Origin: Parelaphostrongylus tenuis
Taxonomy: Eukaryota > Nematoda > Chromadorea > Rhabditida > Metastrongylidae
Assembly: GCA_019055375.1 (NCBI GenBank)
Contig: JAHQIW010003652.1
Span: forward strand, 1-64,000
Reading direction: 5' to 3'
DNA: 64,000 nucleotides
The translations under genes were made by a program, and so were the position numbers. Below the pieces are notes generated by a model. It ran no database searches. It worked only from the letters and a program-made list of their open reading frames with translations, and was not told the DNA's origin. Every line of letters starts with the position of its first letter. The first letter of the stretch is position 1. Below, one piece after another: positions 1 through 9,144 of this stretch.

Positions 1-431
1 GTGGAAAACAAAAAAGATTTGTGTGGTGTGTGATATTGGATGCAAGCAACGAGAGTAATCCCAATGGTTGAGCTAACGACTCAACTACCCAAGTGCTGAT
101 TTGTCCCACTGTCAGACCCACCAAACCTCTCCTCGCTCCAAAGTCGGAACACCAACACCAGACTAACCTGAGACAACCCTACCCTCTCCACCCCAATCCA
201 AATGAGGCCTTCTAGCTAGGATTTCTCAGGATGTTGAGGAGGATAGATCTGTTCAACACTCAACGCCATCATGACGACAATCCTTAAGCAGTAGCCGAAT
301 TCAGAGGTCAAAGTTTGATGACGTTCATGTTCAGTAGATGCGGGGAAACGAATCGACTGCACGAAGTGCAGGGAACCGAAAACTGTACTAAATGTGATGC
401 TTAGTCACACATCAAAAAGTAGAATCTATTA
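1..431. other. Left-edge stretch without a recognised gene
   Basis: Mixed-composition DNA upstream of the first mariner element. No splice-flanked open frame or repeat of the families seen elsewhere could be supported here. Confidence 0.4.
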
Positions 432-837
432 GGTTGGAAAGTAAAGTTCCATCGTTTGGATGGGAATGTCGTTTTGACAAAAAGGTAAGATTTACGTTTG
501 CTGGAATTTTGCAGGGATTTTGCATTATGAACCTGTTCCAAATGGCAAATCTATAAACGCCGATCCTTACTGCGAGCAGCTGGACAGAGTTTACGACAAG
601 TTGGCCGAGAAGTACCCACAACTTGTTCGTCGAAAGCGCGCCTTGTTTCAACAAGACAACGCAAAACGACACACAGCCAAAAAGATCAAGGCAAAGTTTG
701 AGGAATCGGATGGAGTTGAGATCCTACCGCATCCACCCTATACTCCGCACGTGGCTTCATCTGATTACGGCCTTTTCCGGATAATGCAACACTTTTCAGA
801 AGGTTGCCGATTCGAATCTTTCGATCCTAGCTATGTA
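432..837 (+). mobile_element. Internally deleted mariner transposon, catalytic C-terminal half
   Basis: A mariner-type terminal inverted repeat (GGTTGGAAAGTAAAGTTC) starts after a TA dinucleotide at 430-431. About 90 bp later the reading frame enters the transposase in mid-protein: YEPVPNG, then the catalytic block QQDNAKRHTAKK and, 35 residues after that Asp, SDYGLF, corresponding to the last two acidic residues of the DD34D triad. The N-terminal DNA-binding domain and first Asp are absent, so the 5' coding part was deleted. The frame loses mariner similarity at about 837, where a tRNA-like SINE fragment begins, and no right TIR is visible. The element is dead. The QDNA and SDY blocks are seen; the SINE-insertion explanation is inferred. 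Confidence 0.85.
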
Positions 838-985
838 GCAAGTCAGTGCGCTGCTATCCCTTCAAACAAGTCCAGCATTGATCCCCCGACTCAGACAGAC
901 AAAAGATCTGGTGAGCCCCAAGCGAGGGGTCGAACACTTGACCATATGTGCATCGCAGGATACTTTTAAGCACTGCGCCAAACGC
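838..985 (-). repeat. tRNA-derived SINE fragment truncating the mariner
   Basis: On the minus strand this carries the tRNA-like head (GGCGCAGTG) and the block corresponding to CTCACCA followed by a TCGGGG-like segment, seen in the other family copies. It begins where mariner similarity ends. Confidence 0.55.
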
Positions 986-1415
986 ACCCTCTTCCTTCAT
1001 GCATCACTCTTTTAAAACTGAGCTGCATATCACCGTCATATAAAATCGATTCTCCTCATGTTATTTGTTCCTTGCTTCTGCGAATGACCCGACCAAAAGG
1101 TTTCTATACGACGACAAACGGCAAGATGTGCGAAGGTATGCAGTTGAACTGCTCCTTTTCCACAGGTATATACGGTCCCGTGCTAGCAGGACATTCATTT
1201 TGTCCATTATGATATGGAGCGCGTACTTAACGCTCGAAAGCTGTGGAACAACTCCTTTGGGGCTCAATCTATGTGCACTAATGACAGACCTATCAGATAA
1301 ACCCAAACTTCTATTAGATGGTCAATCATCTGTTCTTCTACACTCCAAAAACCATGCTAAGTGTTGTATATCTCTCTAAAAAAAAGTAAAGCTGAAATTA
1401 AGTTAAAGAATGAAC

Positions 1416-1509
1416 CTTCGCAGTTTTGCCATCCAATTCGGGCAGGGCAATCTCGGGTGCCGTGACTGGATAAGTTACAGGAATGTCAAACTCTACATCG
1501 AATTCGTAT
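1416..1509 (-). CDS. ufc-1: UFC1 internal exon
   Basis: 94 nt, phase 1 at the 5' end, phase 0 at the 3' end: acceptor TTTCTAG, donor AAG|GTTCAT. It encodes 31 residues from YEFDVEF to GKTAK, part of the E2-like fold immediately before the catalytic loop. Confidence 0.92.
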
Positions 1510-4500
1510 CTAGAAATACATTTTTTACATTGTTTTTTTGTCACATTAATCGCACTTAGGAAAAATACCAAGATTATTAGCAGACTGTCACACACAAATG
1601 CTTTCAAGAGTATAAGACCTACTGCTCCGGTTTATCATATCAAAGATAAAAGGATGAAGTTCCAGCCGTTGATCAACCCCATGCGCCATGGGGTGCACCA
1701 TGTAAAAGTCTTCATATAGCATCGTTAGAGATGATTTGCATATACGACTGGCCTTTACAATAAATCACGAAAATCTACCGATGTATCACGTCAATACGGC
1801 TATCCTCCCAGCTAAATCCGATACCGAATCACAGACCCGGGAGAGATGGAAGGGTTTCTGAGCCCACTACGCCATACGCGCCATACACGCCACTCAAACC
1901 GCTAGCTTCACTCTGTGTAACATAATTTCTGTTAGCAAACTACCCTGGATCCAATTTACATCATTAGAATTACTATTGTACACCATCTTCGATAGCCTTG
2001 GAGAAAGATAGACCACCCAGACTTGCACTAAAAGAAGATTTTGCTGAAAGCGTGGTGGCCCATTTTTTTTTTCATCCACTATATCTTCTATAACAGCAAA
2101 ACCAGAGCTCAGCATTTGTTGAAATCTACCCAAAAAGGATAGAATACACCACGAACTTATGCGCCTTCGCGTTCGAAAAAATCACGCATCATAGATAATA
2201 ATGATTCTTATCTGTTAGACGGCGACAAATGAATATTCTACCCTATTTGCTGGACAAGAATTTTTTCATAGGAGTGTTGGTAATCATTCGAAAGCTTGAA
2301 TCTCTGGCTAACGCCCTTTAAGGCCGTTTTTCAGAAAACCCTTTTACAATGATGTAGCACCCAGAATAAAATTATATTTCACACCTGCCGCGCGCCTTCA
2401 TTTCTATCATGTATAATTCTTTGGAGGCACGAAAAGCATGTGAACGTGGCAGAGGAAATCTCGTAGTATATGAGTCGCTCGGTTTTATCTCGGGTGTCTT
2501 ACAAAGAGGGAAAGAAGTCTCCAACTGAATAACAATTTGCACTCCACATGCCTAACCCGTCAGGTCATCGATCGATGGCCCCGTCCACCCTTAGGTTGGG
2601 CGGAAAACAAACCGGCCGAATATGTGAAACTCGATCTTATTTTACCAATCACACTGCAGTGAAACGGTCTTTTCCAGTAAATAAGCACAACGTTGGAATT
2701 ACTTAAACTCACGCTATCGAACGTATAAATGAAAATAAAAAAAAACTGAAGCTCGTGCGGCTCGAAGGCAGGAAAAAGACGAATTTTGGGTTGCGTAGTA
2801 AAAGAGCGCATGCGGCGCAGTGATTAGAGATGATCTCCGTCGCACACCAGATCAATGGTTCAATCTCGTGCTCACGGTCCTCACCAAGTCATTCATCCCT
2901 CCGGGGTTGGTAAATTGGTACGAGACTGGTCTCAGACTTGTTTGAGAGGATAAGCAGCACTGACTCGATTCAGCAGGTAGCTACCGCAAGTCATTGTAAG
3001 GGCCAGATATGCATTCAATCACCTCAAACGAAGTTAGAAATTGAAGACAAATGCATGGCGCATCCCTCAGGGATTGATCAACGCCGAGAGCTTCATCCTT
3101 TATCCTTTGAAGCAAAAGAATTACTTCAAAAACACTCACCGCTTAGATGTTTCAGGCCTTTCAATTCATATGCCCTTCAATAATTAATTGAAAGACCTAA
3201 AACATCTGAGCGGTGAATGTTTCTGGAATAAAGCTTCTGCTATGCAACCCAAAATTCGTTTCCTGCGTTTTCTGCTGAGGTTATGAAGGTTTTAACTGAA
3301 AATCAATTTGACCTTTCAAGGCCTGAGGATGGCGAACATCGCCAAAACGTAAGCCACCACGGTGATTATACTAGTTATGCTGCACTACGACACTGTACTG
3401 TTGTATTGCATCACCAATATTCAATATATGCTTGTCATTCCCCAATTACGCTTTCGGCACCATATTAAATACCCAGTTCCACATCGCCTGCCACAAATAT
3501 AATATACTTGGCTTTATCGAACGCGCAGTCGAAAGGACGATGCTAGGAGTATCCCGTATTTCGCAAATGAGAGAAAGGATCCGAAGTTCCGACCTACGTC
3601 AACGATCGAAAATCAGAGACGCCGTTCTACACGCCAGGATATCGAAAATAAGGTGGGCCGGACACGTGATGCGCTTCAACAACAACCGATGGACGAAAGC
3701 CGTTACCGACTGGATTCCTCGGGACGTCAAGCGCTCTAAAGGAAGACCACTGACCCGTTGGTCCGATTTCTTCACGAAAGCGATGGAAGAAAGATATGAT
3801 GCTCAGCGAATCCCTAAAGCGAGGAGGACCCACTGGGCTAATCTTGCACGCGATAGGGAAAAATGGAAGGGTTGCTGGCACCCGCTCGAGTCACTCGACG
3901 ATCAACGGGACGACAGGTGATACAGGTGATGTAGAGTGATATGCAAAACATTTACGTCAGGCGGAACTTGAACCCAAACTTCATTCAATCCACGGCGCGG
4001 ACTCTATCCCTTACAGACGGTAGTCAAACAGGCCTCAGGGGTGCAATGGCTAGAGTACGCGACCCCGGACTGGGTGAAATGCGGGTTCTAGTACCGCCTT
4101 AAGCAAAGGTTTTGCACATCATGGGTCCCTTTCTTTTGGTTTTCACTTTCTAGTCCTTGTAAAATCGAATTCAGTATGAGAGTGTTTGAACTGCAGTGTT
4201 CAAACAATTCAGAGCTCTACACCCCTTTCGGTTACAAATACCGGAAAAGACGCGAGCGCACTGGATGAGTGGTTAGTGGTGCTGGCTTGACGCTTAATCT
4301 ACCCCACATTCTCCGGCAATCATTATGAATGCCGCAGCCTGGCTAGCCTCGATTGCAATAAGATCTGTGAGACCAACATTCCACGGCGTCCATGATGGAA
4401 ACGAAGTCCTCAAGAAAATGAATGCGAGGGGACAGATCGGATTATTGACCTACTGGAATCCGCACAATAGAGTATGAACATGCGTCGTACAAAAAACCAT

Positions 4501-6027
4501 TTTCATTTTCTTAAGTATAGAAATCAAAAGAGATACGTCCTTAACACTGCTCAATATTCGAGCGATCTAAGGTATCCTGAACATTTATTCAAAAGAGCGC
4601 ATGTGGCGCAGTGGTTAGAGGTGCCCTGCGTCGCCCACAAGGTCAATGGTTCAACTAGCGCTTATGGCTCACCAAGCCATCCATCCCTGCGGGGTCGGTA
4701 AATTGGTACGAGACTAGTCTCAGAGATCACTAGGAGGATAAGCAGCACTAACTCGGTTCAGCGGAAAGCCACCGTGAGTCATTGAAAAGGCCAGATATGC
4801 ATTCAATCACCTCAAACGAAGTTTTAATTTGAAGACGAAAGCATGGCGCCTCCCTAAGGGATTGATCAACGCCAAAAGCTTTATCCTTCATCCTTTTCAG
4901 GCATCCTTGCAAAGTAAATCTAACCCCTTCCTTAAAAGTCTTTACCTATGTTCAAGAAGTATAAGTGCTACTTTATTGGGAGGCATGGTTCAACCTGATG
5001 GGGGGCGCTTGCTATAAGAATTGGATACTATCCCAACCCACTTCTAAGGCGTCCTGTAGTCAAAATCGCTTAACTCCGCCGGGCCATGGACTCAGTCTTC
5101 TGCGTGCTGCGTCTGACAGCGTCTAACCCCAGTGCGCCCATTGTTAGACGCAACACACGGGGTCAGACGTGCAAGGGGTTGGGTCCATGGTTGCGCGAGG
5201 GTTGAAGAATCTCAATATGCCTGTTGTTCATTTTTTGAGCCATGCATGTCAGTGGTCTATTGAGGAGGGCTGTCTTATAGAGCCCGATACACGTGTTTCG
5301 ATGTTGCGATCTCGTCAGTCGGGCAGTTACCCTTTCGCTTCTCTTGCCAATCCTGTGTGGGGCGCTCCAGTCCCCACACTAAGTGCACAGCGCTCTATGT
5401 TCGGTGAAAATTTCACTGGACATAGAGTGTAAAACGTTCGTCGTCGCCAACTCTTAGTGTGGGAGGACTGGAGCGCCCCACACAGGATTGGCAAGAGAAG
5501 CGAAAGGGTAACTGCCCGACTGACGAGATCGCAAGATCGAAACACGTGTATCGAGTTCTATAAGTCAGCCCTCTTTGATAGACCACTGACATGCGTGGCT
5601 CAAGAAAATGATTACCAGGCATATTTAAATTTGAGTTGTAGTCTTAAGAAAACACTCGAAAGCGAAAGGTTAAAGAATCGTCACGAAAAAGAAGAGTACA
5701 CACCTAACCATATTATGATAATGCCAGCATTTTCCGAACCATTTCGTTCCGTCCGCGTTCGACTCCAGGCGAAACCAGTCCGAATCCGAATCCTTATTAT
5801 TCTGGACGAATTTGATAATCGATTGATACTCTTCCTACAAACAAGACAGTACAATCCCATAAAGGAATAAAACGAGAAACAACAAAAAACGATGGGATAT
5901 AAGTGAAGCAATTCGATACACAGATAGACCTTGAGCCGTTCGATCCACAAATCTCCATCACGTGGTCCGGCTTTCGTCTTACACAGAGGGATCGCTTTCA
6001 GGCGAGATTTCGTGGCGTCATCCATTC
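1416..6027 (-). CDS. ufc-1: UFC1, UFM1-conjugating enzyme (E2-like), partial gene
   Basis: UFC1 accepts the ubiquitin-like modifier UFM1 from the E1 UBA5 and passes it to targets with the E3 UFL1 (known for the family). Two exons are seen. The initiator exon at 5930-6025 encodes 32 residues starting MDDATKS and containing [15 protein letters not shown]. The internal exon at 1416-1509 encodes [20 protein letters not shown] and ends in [10 protein letters not shown], both hallmark UFC1 blocks. Both are flanked by proper AG/GT signals. The intervening exon that should carry a DWF...[13 protein letters not shown] segment was not found in the 4.4 kb between them, which is filled with a LINE, SINEs and a foldback. 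The catalytic-Cys exon (after DGKTAK) would lie left of base 1. Identity is near certain; whether the gene is intact cannot be judged. Confidence 0.9.
1648..1888 (-). repeat. tRNA-derived SINE copy, diverged
   Basis: Tail (AAAGGATGAAG...GTTGATCAA) on the left, tRNA-like head on the right. Contains the family blocks CTGGCCTTTACAAT and CTATCCTCCCAG. Lies inside the UFC1 intron. Confidence 0.65.
2212..2740 (+). mobile_element. Half of a long-TIR element (TGTTAGACGGC family)
   Basis: Starts CTGTTAGACGGCGACAAATG and continues with TTCATAGGAGTGTTGGTAAT and AACGGTCTTTTCCAGTAAAT blocks shared with the elements at 24466-25373, 12885-13435 and 10787-12035. The matching right terminus was not found, so the copy is partial. 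No transposase frame is visible. Confidence 0.65.
2803..3108 (+). repeat. tRNA-derived SINE copy
   Basis: Head GCGCATGCGGCGCAGTGATT, B-box-like GGTTCAATC, middle block GGATAAGCAGCACTGACTCG, tail GAGAGCTTCATCCTTTATCC. It is one of the fuller copies in the window. Confidence 0.8.
3490..3918 (+). mobile_element. RTE-like LINE, 3' end of reverse-transcriptase ORF
   Basis: An open frame of more than 130 codons encodes the C-terminal tail of a non-LTR retrotransposon polyprotein: [17 protein letters not shown], then [23 protein letters not shown] and [13 protein letters not shown], ending at a stop at 3918-3920. These blocks lie after the reverse-transcriptase domain in nematode RTE-like elements (recognised from memory of the family). 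The endonuclease and RT catalytic parts are absent, so this is a 5'-truncated, dead copy as is usual for LINEs. The frame is still intact, suggesting a fairly recent insertion. It sits inside the UFC1 intron in antisense orientation. Confidence 0.85.
3932..4120. repeat. Foldback pair of tRNA-like repeats
   Basis: The left part (TATGCAAAACATTTACGTCA, GAACTTGAACCC) is the rough reverse complement of the right part (CGGGTTCTAGTACCGCC, AAAGGTTTTGCAC). It is a degenerate member of the 'GTGTGCAAAAAC' family just past the LINE 3' end. Confidence 0.5.
4259..4400 (+). repeat. Second SINE-like family, copy
   Basis: tRNA-like head GAGTGGTTAGTGGTGCTGGC followed by TTCTCCGGCAATCATTATGA and CCTGGCTAGCCTCGATTGCA. 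The last two blocks recur at about 7.2, 9.6-10.2 and 57.4 kb. Confidence 0.55.
4594..4897 (+). repeat. tRNA-derived SINE copy
   Basis: Head GCGCATGTGGCGCAGTGGTT, B-box-like GGTCAATGGTTCAA, block CCATCCATCCCTGCGGGGTC, tail GCTTTATCCTTCATCCTTTT. Confidence 0.8.
5210..5632. mobile_element. Foldback element with long near-perfect inverted arms
   Basis: Arms of about 170 bp (5210-5382 and 5453-5632) are reverse complements. They include TGGGGCGCTCCAGTCC against GGACTGGAGCGCCCCA, and GATACACGTGTTTCGA against TCGAAACACGTGTATC. The 70 bp loop holds a smaller palindrome around CTCTATGTTC / GACATAGAG. Open frames crossing it are palindrome artefacts. Related copies are at 6655-6785, 32085-32430, 34070-34330 and 36765-37260. 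Confidence 0.85.
5930..6025 (-). CDS. ufc-1: UFC1 first coding exon
   Basis: 96 nt, 32 codons from ATG at 6025 to donor AAG|GTCTAT at 5930, phase 0. Reads [15 protein letters not shown], then [14 protein letters not shown]. The ATG is two bases after a CTCTTTTAG acceptor, which fixes the start. Confidence 0.95.
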
Positions 6028-6037
6028 CTAAAAGAGG
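6028..6037 (-). promoter_or_regulatory. Likely spliced-leader acceptor of UFC1
   Basis: On the minus strand CCTCTTTTAG immediately precedes GA-ATG of the first UFC1 exon. A pyrimidine-rich TTTAG directly before the start codon is the usual nematode trans-splice configuration. A cis intron with an upstream 5'-UTR exon is the alternative. Confidence 0.6.
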
Positions 6038-6149
6038 GCTAAAAAACAACTAGACTCATTTGCATAGCCATCAATGCACGACGACGAAAAAATTCCGAGA
6101 GTGGAAAAAAACAGAGATGAATAAAGCAGAAGAGAAAAAGTGAAAGAAA

Positions 6150-6301
6150 TAAACCCAATGATGATGTAGAGTGGTGTGCAAAAACGTTTGCCTCTGCCGG
6201 GATTTGAACCCAGATCTTACTCTTTCCGCGAGCATGTGCAAAAACCGTTGCACCACCGACGCTCGTTTTGCACTCCACTCTAGAGTTTACATCATTGGGT
6301 T
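6150..6301. mobile_element. Short TIR-flanked repeat with tRNA-like core
   Basis: Ends AACCCAATGATGATGTAGAG and, on the other strand, AAACCCAATGATGTAAAC form terminal inverted repeats around GTGGTGTGCAAAAACGTTTG, GGGATTTGAACCC and CGTTGCACCACC. Reads as a MITE-like element of about 150 bp whose core resembles a tRNA B box. Relatives: 9281-9574, 17330-17475, 17580-17672. Confidence 0.65.
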
Positions 6302-6489
6302 TAGTTGAACATCATAACACCGCAGTTGGCGGTCAAATAAGATGATTATCGACTGAAAGAAATAAATAAAACAAAATCGCCGTAACGAATCACCAAACTC
6401 ACTTCGAATAGTCGATTGGGTAAGAAAATTGAACAAAATGTAACACCTGAGAAAAGATCCAAACATTTCCATTCTCATATGTCTTATAG

Positions 6490-6565
6490 ACATGTATATC
6501 CGTGGTGTATACACACGAATGTATATACACGTGTATACACGAGATGTATATACATGCGTATGTAC
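6490..6565. repeat. TGTATA-rich palindromic simple repeat
   Basis: Repeated GTATATACAC / GTGTATACAC units, about 75 bp. Confidence 0.6.
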
Positions 6566-6654
6566 AAAGATTCCCATGTGTATACGTGAACGTACGTAGT
6601 GTTAGACGTATTTTCTATCAGAAACTATTTGCTGATGTTTATATGCTTCACAAT

Positions 6655-6785
6655 TATTATTTGAGCCAACACGTGTCATGTGGTCTGTAAATGGGCTCAT
6701 GTACAGCCCGATGATACACGTGTTTCGGCCTTGCAGCCTCGTCAGTCGGGCAGCAGGCCCTTCGTCTTCAGGCAAGCCTTTCGGG
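6655..6785. repeat. Single arm of the 5.2-kb foldback family
   Basis: Contains GATACACGTGTTTCGG, CTCGTCAGTCGGGCAG and CATGTGGTCTGT as in the element at 5210-5632, without a second arm nearby. Confidence 0.6.
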
Positions 6786-6899
6786 ACCCCTACATCCCTT
6801 ATAAAGAGGTAGGCAACAACGAACGATCTACGCAATCGCTGTCAGGTGAAAAATCACAAGATCGCGAATTTCTGACACTCGACTGCTCTTGGCTGGTAT

Positions 6900-7075
6900 T
6901 TATTACAAAAATAAAAAATATGTAAAAATGCAAAAAATGTAAAAATACAAAAATTACAACAAATAATATACAAAAATAAAAAATATAAAATAATATAAAA
7001 AAGAATATAAATACAAATAATTGCCGGATAATAATAATAATAATAGCAATAATAAGATAATAATAAGTTATATTA
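6900..7075. repeat. A-rich low-complexity tract ending in (ATA)n
   Basis: Runs of ACAAAAATAAAAAATATG-like sequence, then ATAATAATAATAATAATAG. No coding potential. Confidence 0.7.
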
Positions 7076-7149
7076 AATTTGAGCGTGGTCTTTTTCATTT
7101 TGGGGATCCCAGTAACTCCAGCATTCAATTAGTTTTTGTCGTCTTCTTC

Positions 7150-7265
7150 TTGAACGGCGTAGAATCCTGGCCGAGCGAGTCGCCTTGCAATCGCGAGGAT
7201 AGCCAGGCCGCGGCGCTCCACAGGGCGTTGTTGTTGACTGCCGGAGAGAGCTGAGGGGTGGAGCT
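7150..7265 (-). repeat. Second SINE-like family, GC-rich copy
   Basis: Minus-strand copy of the CCTGGCTATCCTCG...TTGCA block joined to ACTGCCGGAGAGAG. It explains the unusually GC-rich patch here, which otherwise looks gene-like. Confidence 0.5.
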
Positions 7266-7489
7266 CGGCTCCACGGCTCCCCGCGCCGCGGGTAGCGCGC
7301 CTCATTCGTCAGGTAACATGCCCAGCAGAGAACGAGCCGCTCTAGGAGAGGAGTGGCAGTGGAAGAAGTCGGAGAAGCCACCAATGTTTATATGAATTTA
7401 TAAGGATAATAACATCAAAGCAATCATGTCCTATATACGTACCACTTTTGTGCTGGTCAAAATCACCCACTCCGATCTTTCTTCGGCTA

Positions 7490-7575
7490 TAATAAAGTGA
7501 CGACGCTGGCCGGGAATAGAACTCGGGTCGCCCGCATAGTGAACCAGCACTTAACCACTGAGCCACAGTGCCAAT
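7490..7575 (-). repeat. tRNA-like repeat fragment
   Basis: On the minus strand GTGGCTCAGTGGTTAAGTGC...GGGCGACCCGAGTTC. Both box A- and box B-like blocks are present but spaced and flanked like the surrounding repeats, so it is not called as a tRNA gene. Confidence 0.45.
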
Positions 7576-7844
7576 ATTGTAAATAGCAAAATAAATACAA
7601 TGCCTCTAAACGGCAATACCACACATCCAGCGCCATATAGACACAACTTTCTTTCTCTTGCCGTCATAATAAGACGTATTTTAACGTGTTGTCTGTAGAA
7701 TATCTGCGACCTTTTTTGAATCTTACAGTAATACTGTTGAGGGAAAAAATCAGTTGCCGGTGCTGCGACATGTTCGGCTATAAATCCTTTTATGTTCGGC
7801 TACTGTGAAGTTTACTGAGTGAATATGGCTACGGTACGTTCCTT

Positions 7845-8060
7845 TTTTCCTTCTTCTTTTTTCTTCTTCTTTAATTTTTTTCTAAAAATTAAAAATTAGT
7901 CAAATTTAGATATAAATTTTAATTTTGAATTTAGAAATTTTAATTTCAAAAATTGAGCAATTAATCAAAAATTGAAAATTCAAATTTTTTTCGAGATTTT
8001 TCAAGATTTTTTTCAAATTTTTCCGAATTTTCAAAGATCAAAATGTCAAATTTTCGATCG
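7845..8060. repeat. Phased A/T-cluster tract
   Basis: Dense runs of AAATTT, AAAATT and TTTTTC spaced roughly a helical turn apart for about 200 bp, upstream of MRE11. It resembles the periodic An/Tn clusters known from Caenorhabditis germline genes; spacing was judged by eye only. Confidence 0.45.
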
Positions 8061-8120
8061 CGTAGTTTTTTTTGTTGAGCAGTTCCGAGGTGTTAAAAAT
8101 AGTATTTGACGAAGATTAGT

Positions 8121-8414
8121 GATATAACTTGGAGAACTGAGTGGTGAGCAAAAACACGGCCTCAGGCTGGGATCGAACCCGCGTTTTCATCCTATCCGGG
8201 GACACGTGCTCTAACCACTACACCACCGAGGCACATTAGTCAGACCACTCATTCTTCAACATCTCCATGTTAGCTATCAGCCACCAACCTTTAACAGGTT
8301 TGGTCGGATATGCGATTTCGCTTTATAAATCCGTCCCCGGATAGGATGAAACGCGGGTTCGGATTCCCGCCTGAGACCGTGTTTTTGCTCACCACTCAAT
8401 TCTCTAAGTTATAT
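8121..8414. mobile_element. Foldback element with tRNA-like arms
   Basis: Arms of about 84 bp (8121-8205 and 8331-8414) are reverse complements, e.g. GTGGTGAGCAAAAACACGGC against GTGTTTTTGCTCACCAC, and ATCCTATCCGGGGAC against GTCCCCGGATAGGAT. Single diverged copies lie at 12316-12415, 53325-53445, 58850-58940, 60320-60430 and 60605-60690. Confidence 0.85.
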
Positions 8415-8466
8415 AAGTAACATCATAACACTGCGAAATAAGCAGTAGAAGTACTATAATTTCTGA

Positions 8467-8754
8467 AGCTCTCGGCGTTGATCAATTCCTGAGGGATGCG
8501 CCATGCATTCGACTTCAATTTTTAACTTCGTCTGAGGTGATTGAATGCATATCTGGCCTTTACAATGACTCGCGGTGGCCTCCCGCTGAACCGAGTCAGT
8601 GCTGCTTATCCTCCCAGACAAGTCTGAGACCTGCCTGGTACCAATTTACCGACCCCGGAGGGATGGATGGCTTGGTGAGCCATGAGCACGAGATCCGAAC
8701 CATTGATCTCGTGTGCGACGCAGAGCACCTCTAACCACTGCGCCACATGCGCCA
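8467..8754 (-). repeat. tRNA-derived SINE copy, well conserved
   Basis: On the minus strand: head GGCGCATGTGGCGCAGTGGT, then CTCTGCGTCGCACACGAG, CCATCCATCCCTCCGGGGTC and GAGGATAAGCAGCACTGACT, ending in GAGAGC near 8467. Confidence 0.85.
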
Positions 8755-8910
8755 CGATGTAGTAGTGCAGCATAAATAATACAATAATCGTGGTGGCTTA
8801 CGATTCGGCAAGGTTAGCTATCTTCAGGTCCTCAAACTTGGGTAATTAAACTACAAGCCTCGGAATTGCTCAACAAAGAAGACCGTTGATCTGAGGTTTT
8901 TTCTCATCAA

Positions 8911-8922
8911 GAAAATCTTTAG
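8911..8922 (+). promoter_or_regulatory. Likely spliced-leader acceptor of MRE11
   Basis: GAAAATCTTTAG lies three bases before the ATG at 8926, matching the TTTAG acceptor found before the UFC1 start. No TATA-like promoter was recognisable. Confidence 0.55.
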
Positions 8923-8925
8923 GAT

Positions 8926-9144
8926 ATGTATAATGACATGTTTTCTGGCGGCGAAGAGGAACACGAAGGCGTAGAAGAGCCGCAAGAAGAAGAAGAACAG
9001 TCTGCTGCTGAGAAAGCAACTCGTTTTGAACGACACTCTTGTCGAGCATATCGAGAAGACTTCTCGTCGTGAAAATGAGGATATTCTACGGATTCTCGTC
9101 GCCAGTGATATACACGTCGGATACGGTGAAAACAAGCAGAATTT
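8926..9144 (+). CDS. mre-11: MRE11 exon 1, with +1 frameshift
   Basis: Starts [15 protein letters not shown], an acidic N-terminus, and ends [18 protein letters not shown] at donor GTAAGT in phase 2, so it includes the metal-binding D-x-H. The acidic part and the DIH part are in different frames; one surplus C near 9028 (TTTGAA-C-GACACT) accounts for it. Confidence 0.85.

Noticed and set aside
1894..2133. 79-codon minus frame as the missing UFC1 exon
   Set aside because: Only a handful of residues match, and no acceptor or continuing frame is present.
2803..3108. CRISPR-like array from the regularly recurring repeats
   Set aside because: Copies are long, dispersed, in both orientations and in a eukaryotic genome; no short direct repeats with spacers.
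3627..3881. 84-codon minus-strand frame
   Set aside because: Antisense shadow of the LINE frame.
5457..5870. 137-codon plus-strand frame
   Set aside because: Its first half is one arm of the foldback and its second half runs antisense over the UFC1 intron; no domain seen.
6039..6278. 79-codon minus-strand frame
   Set aside because: Translation of the tRNA-like MITE and flanking A-rich DNA.
7073..7384. GC-rich 103-codon minus frame
   Set aside because: The GC content comes from a SINE-like copy; low-complexity peptide, no splice support.
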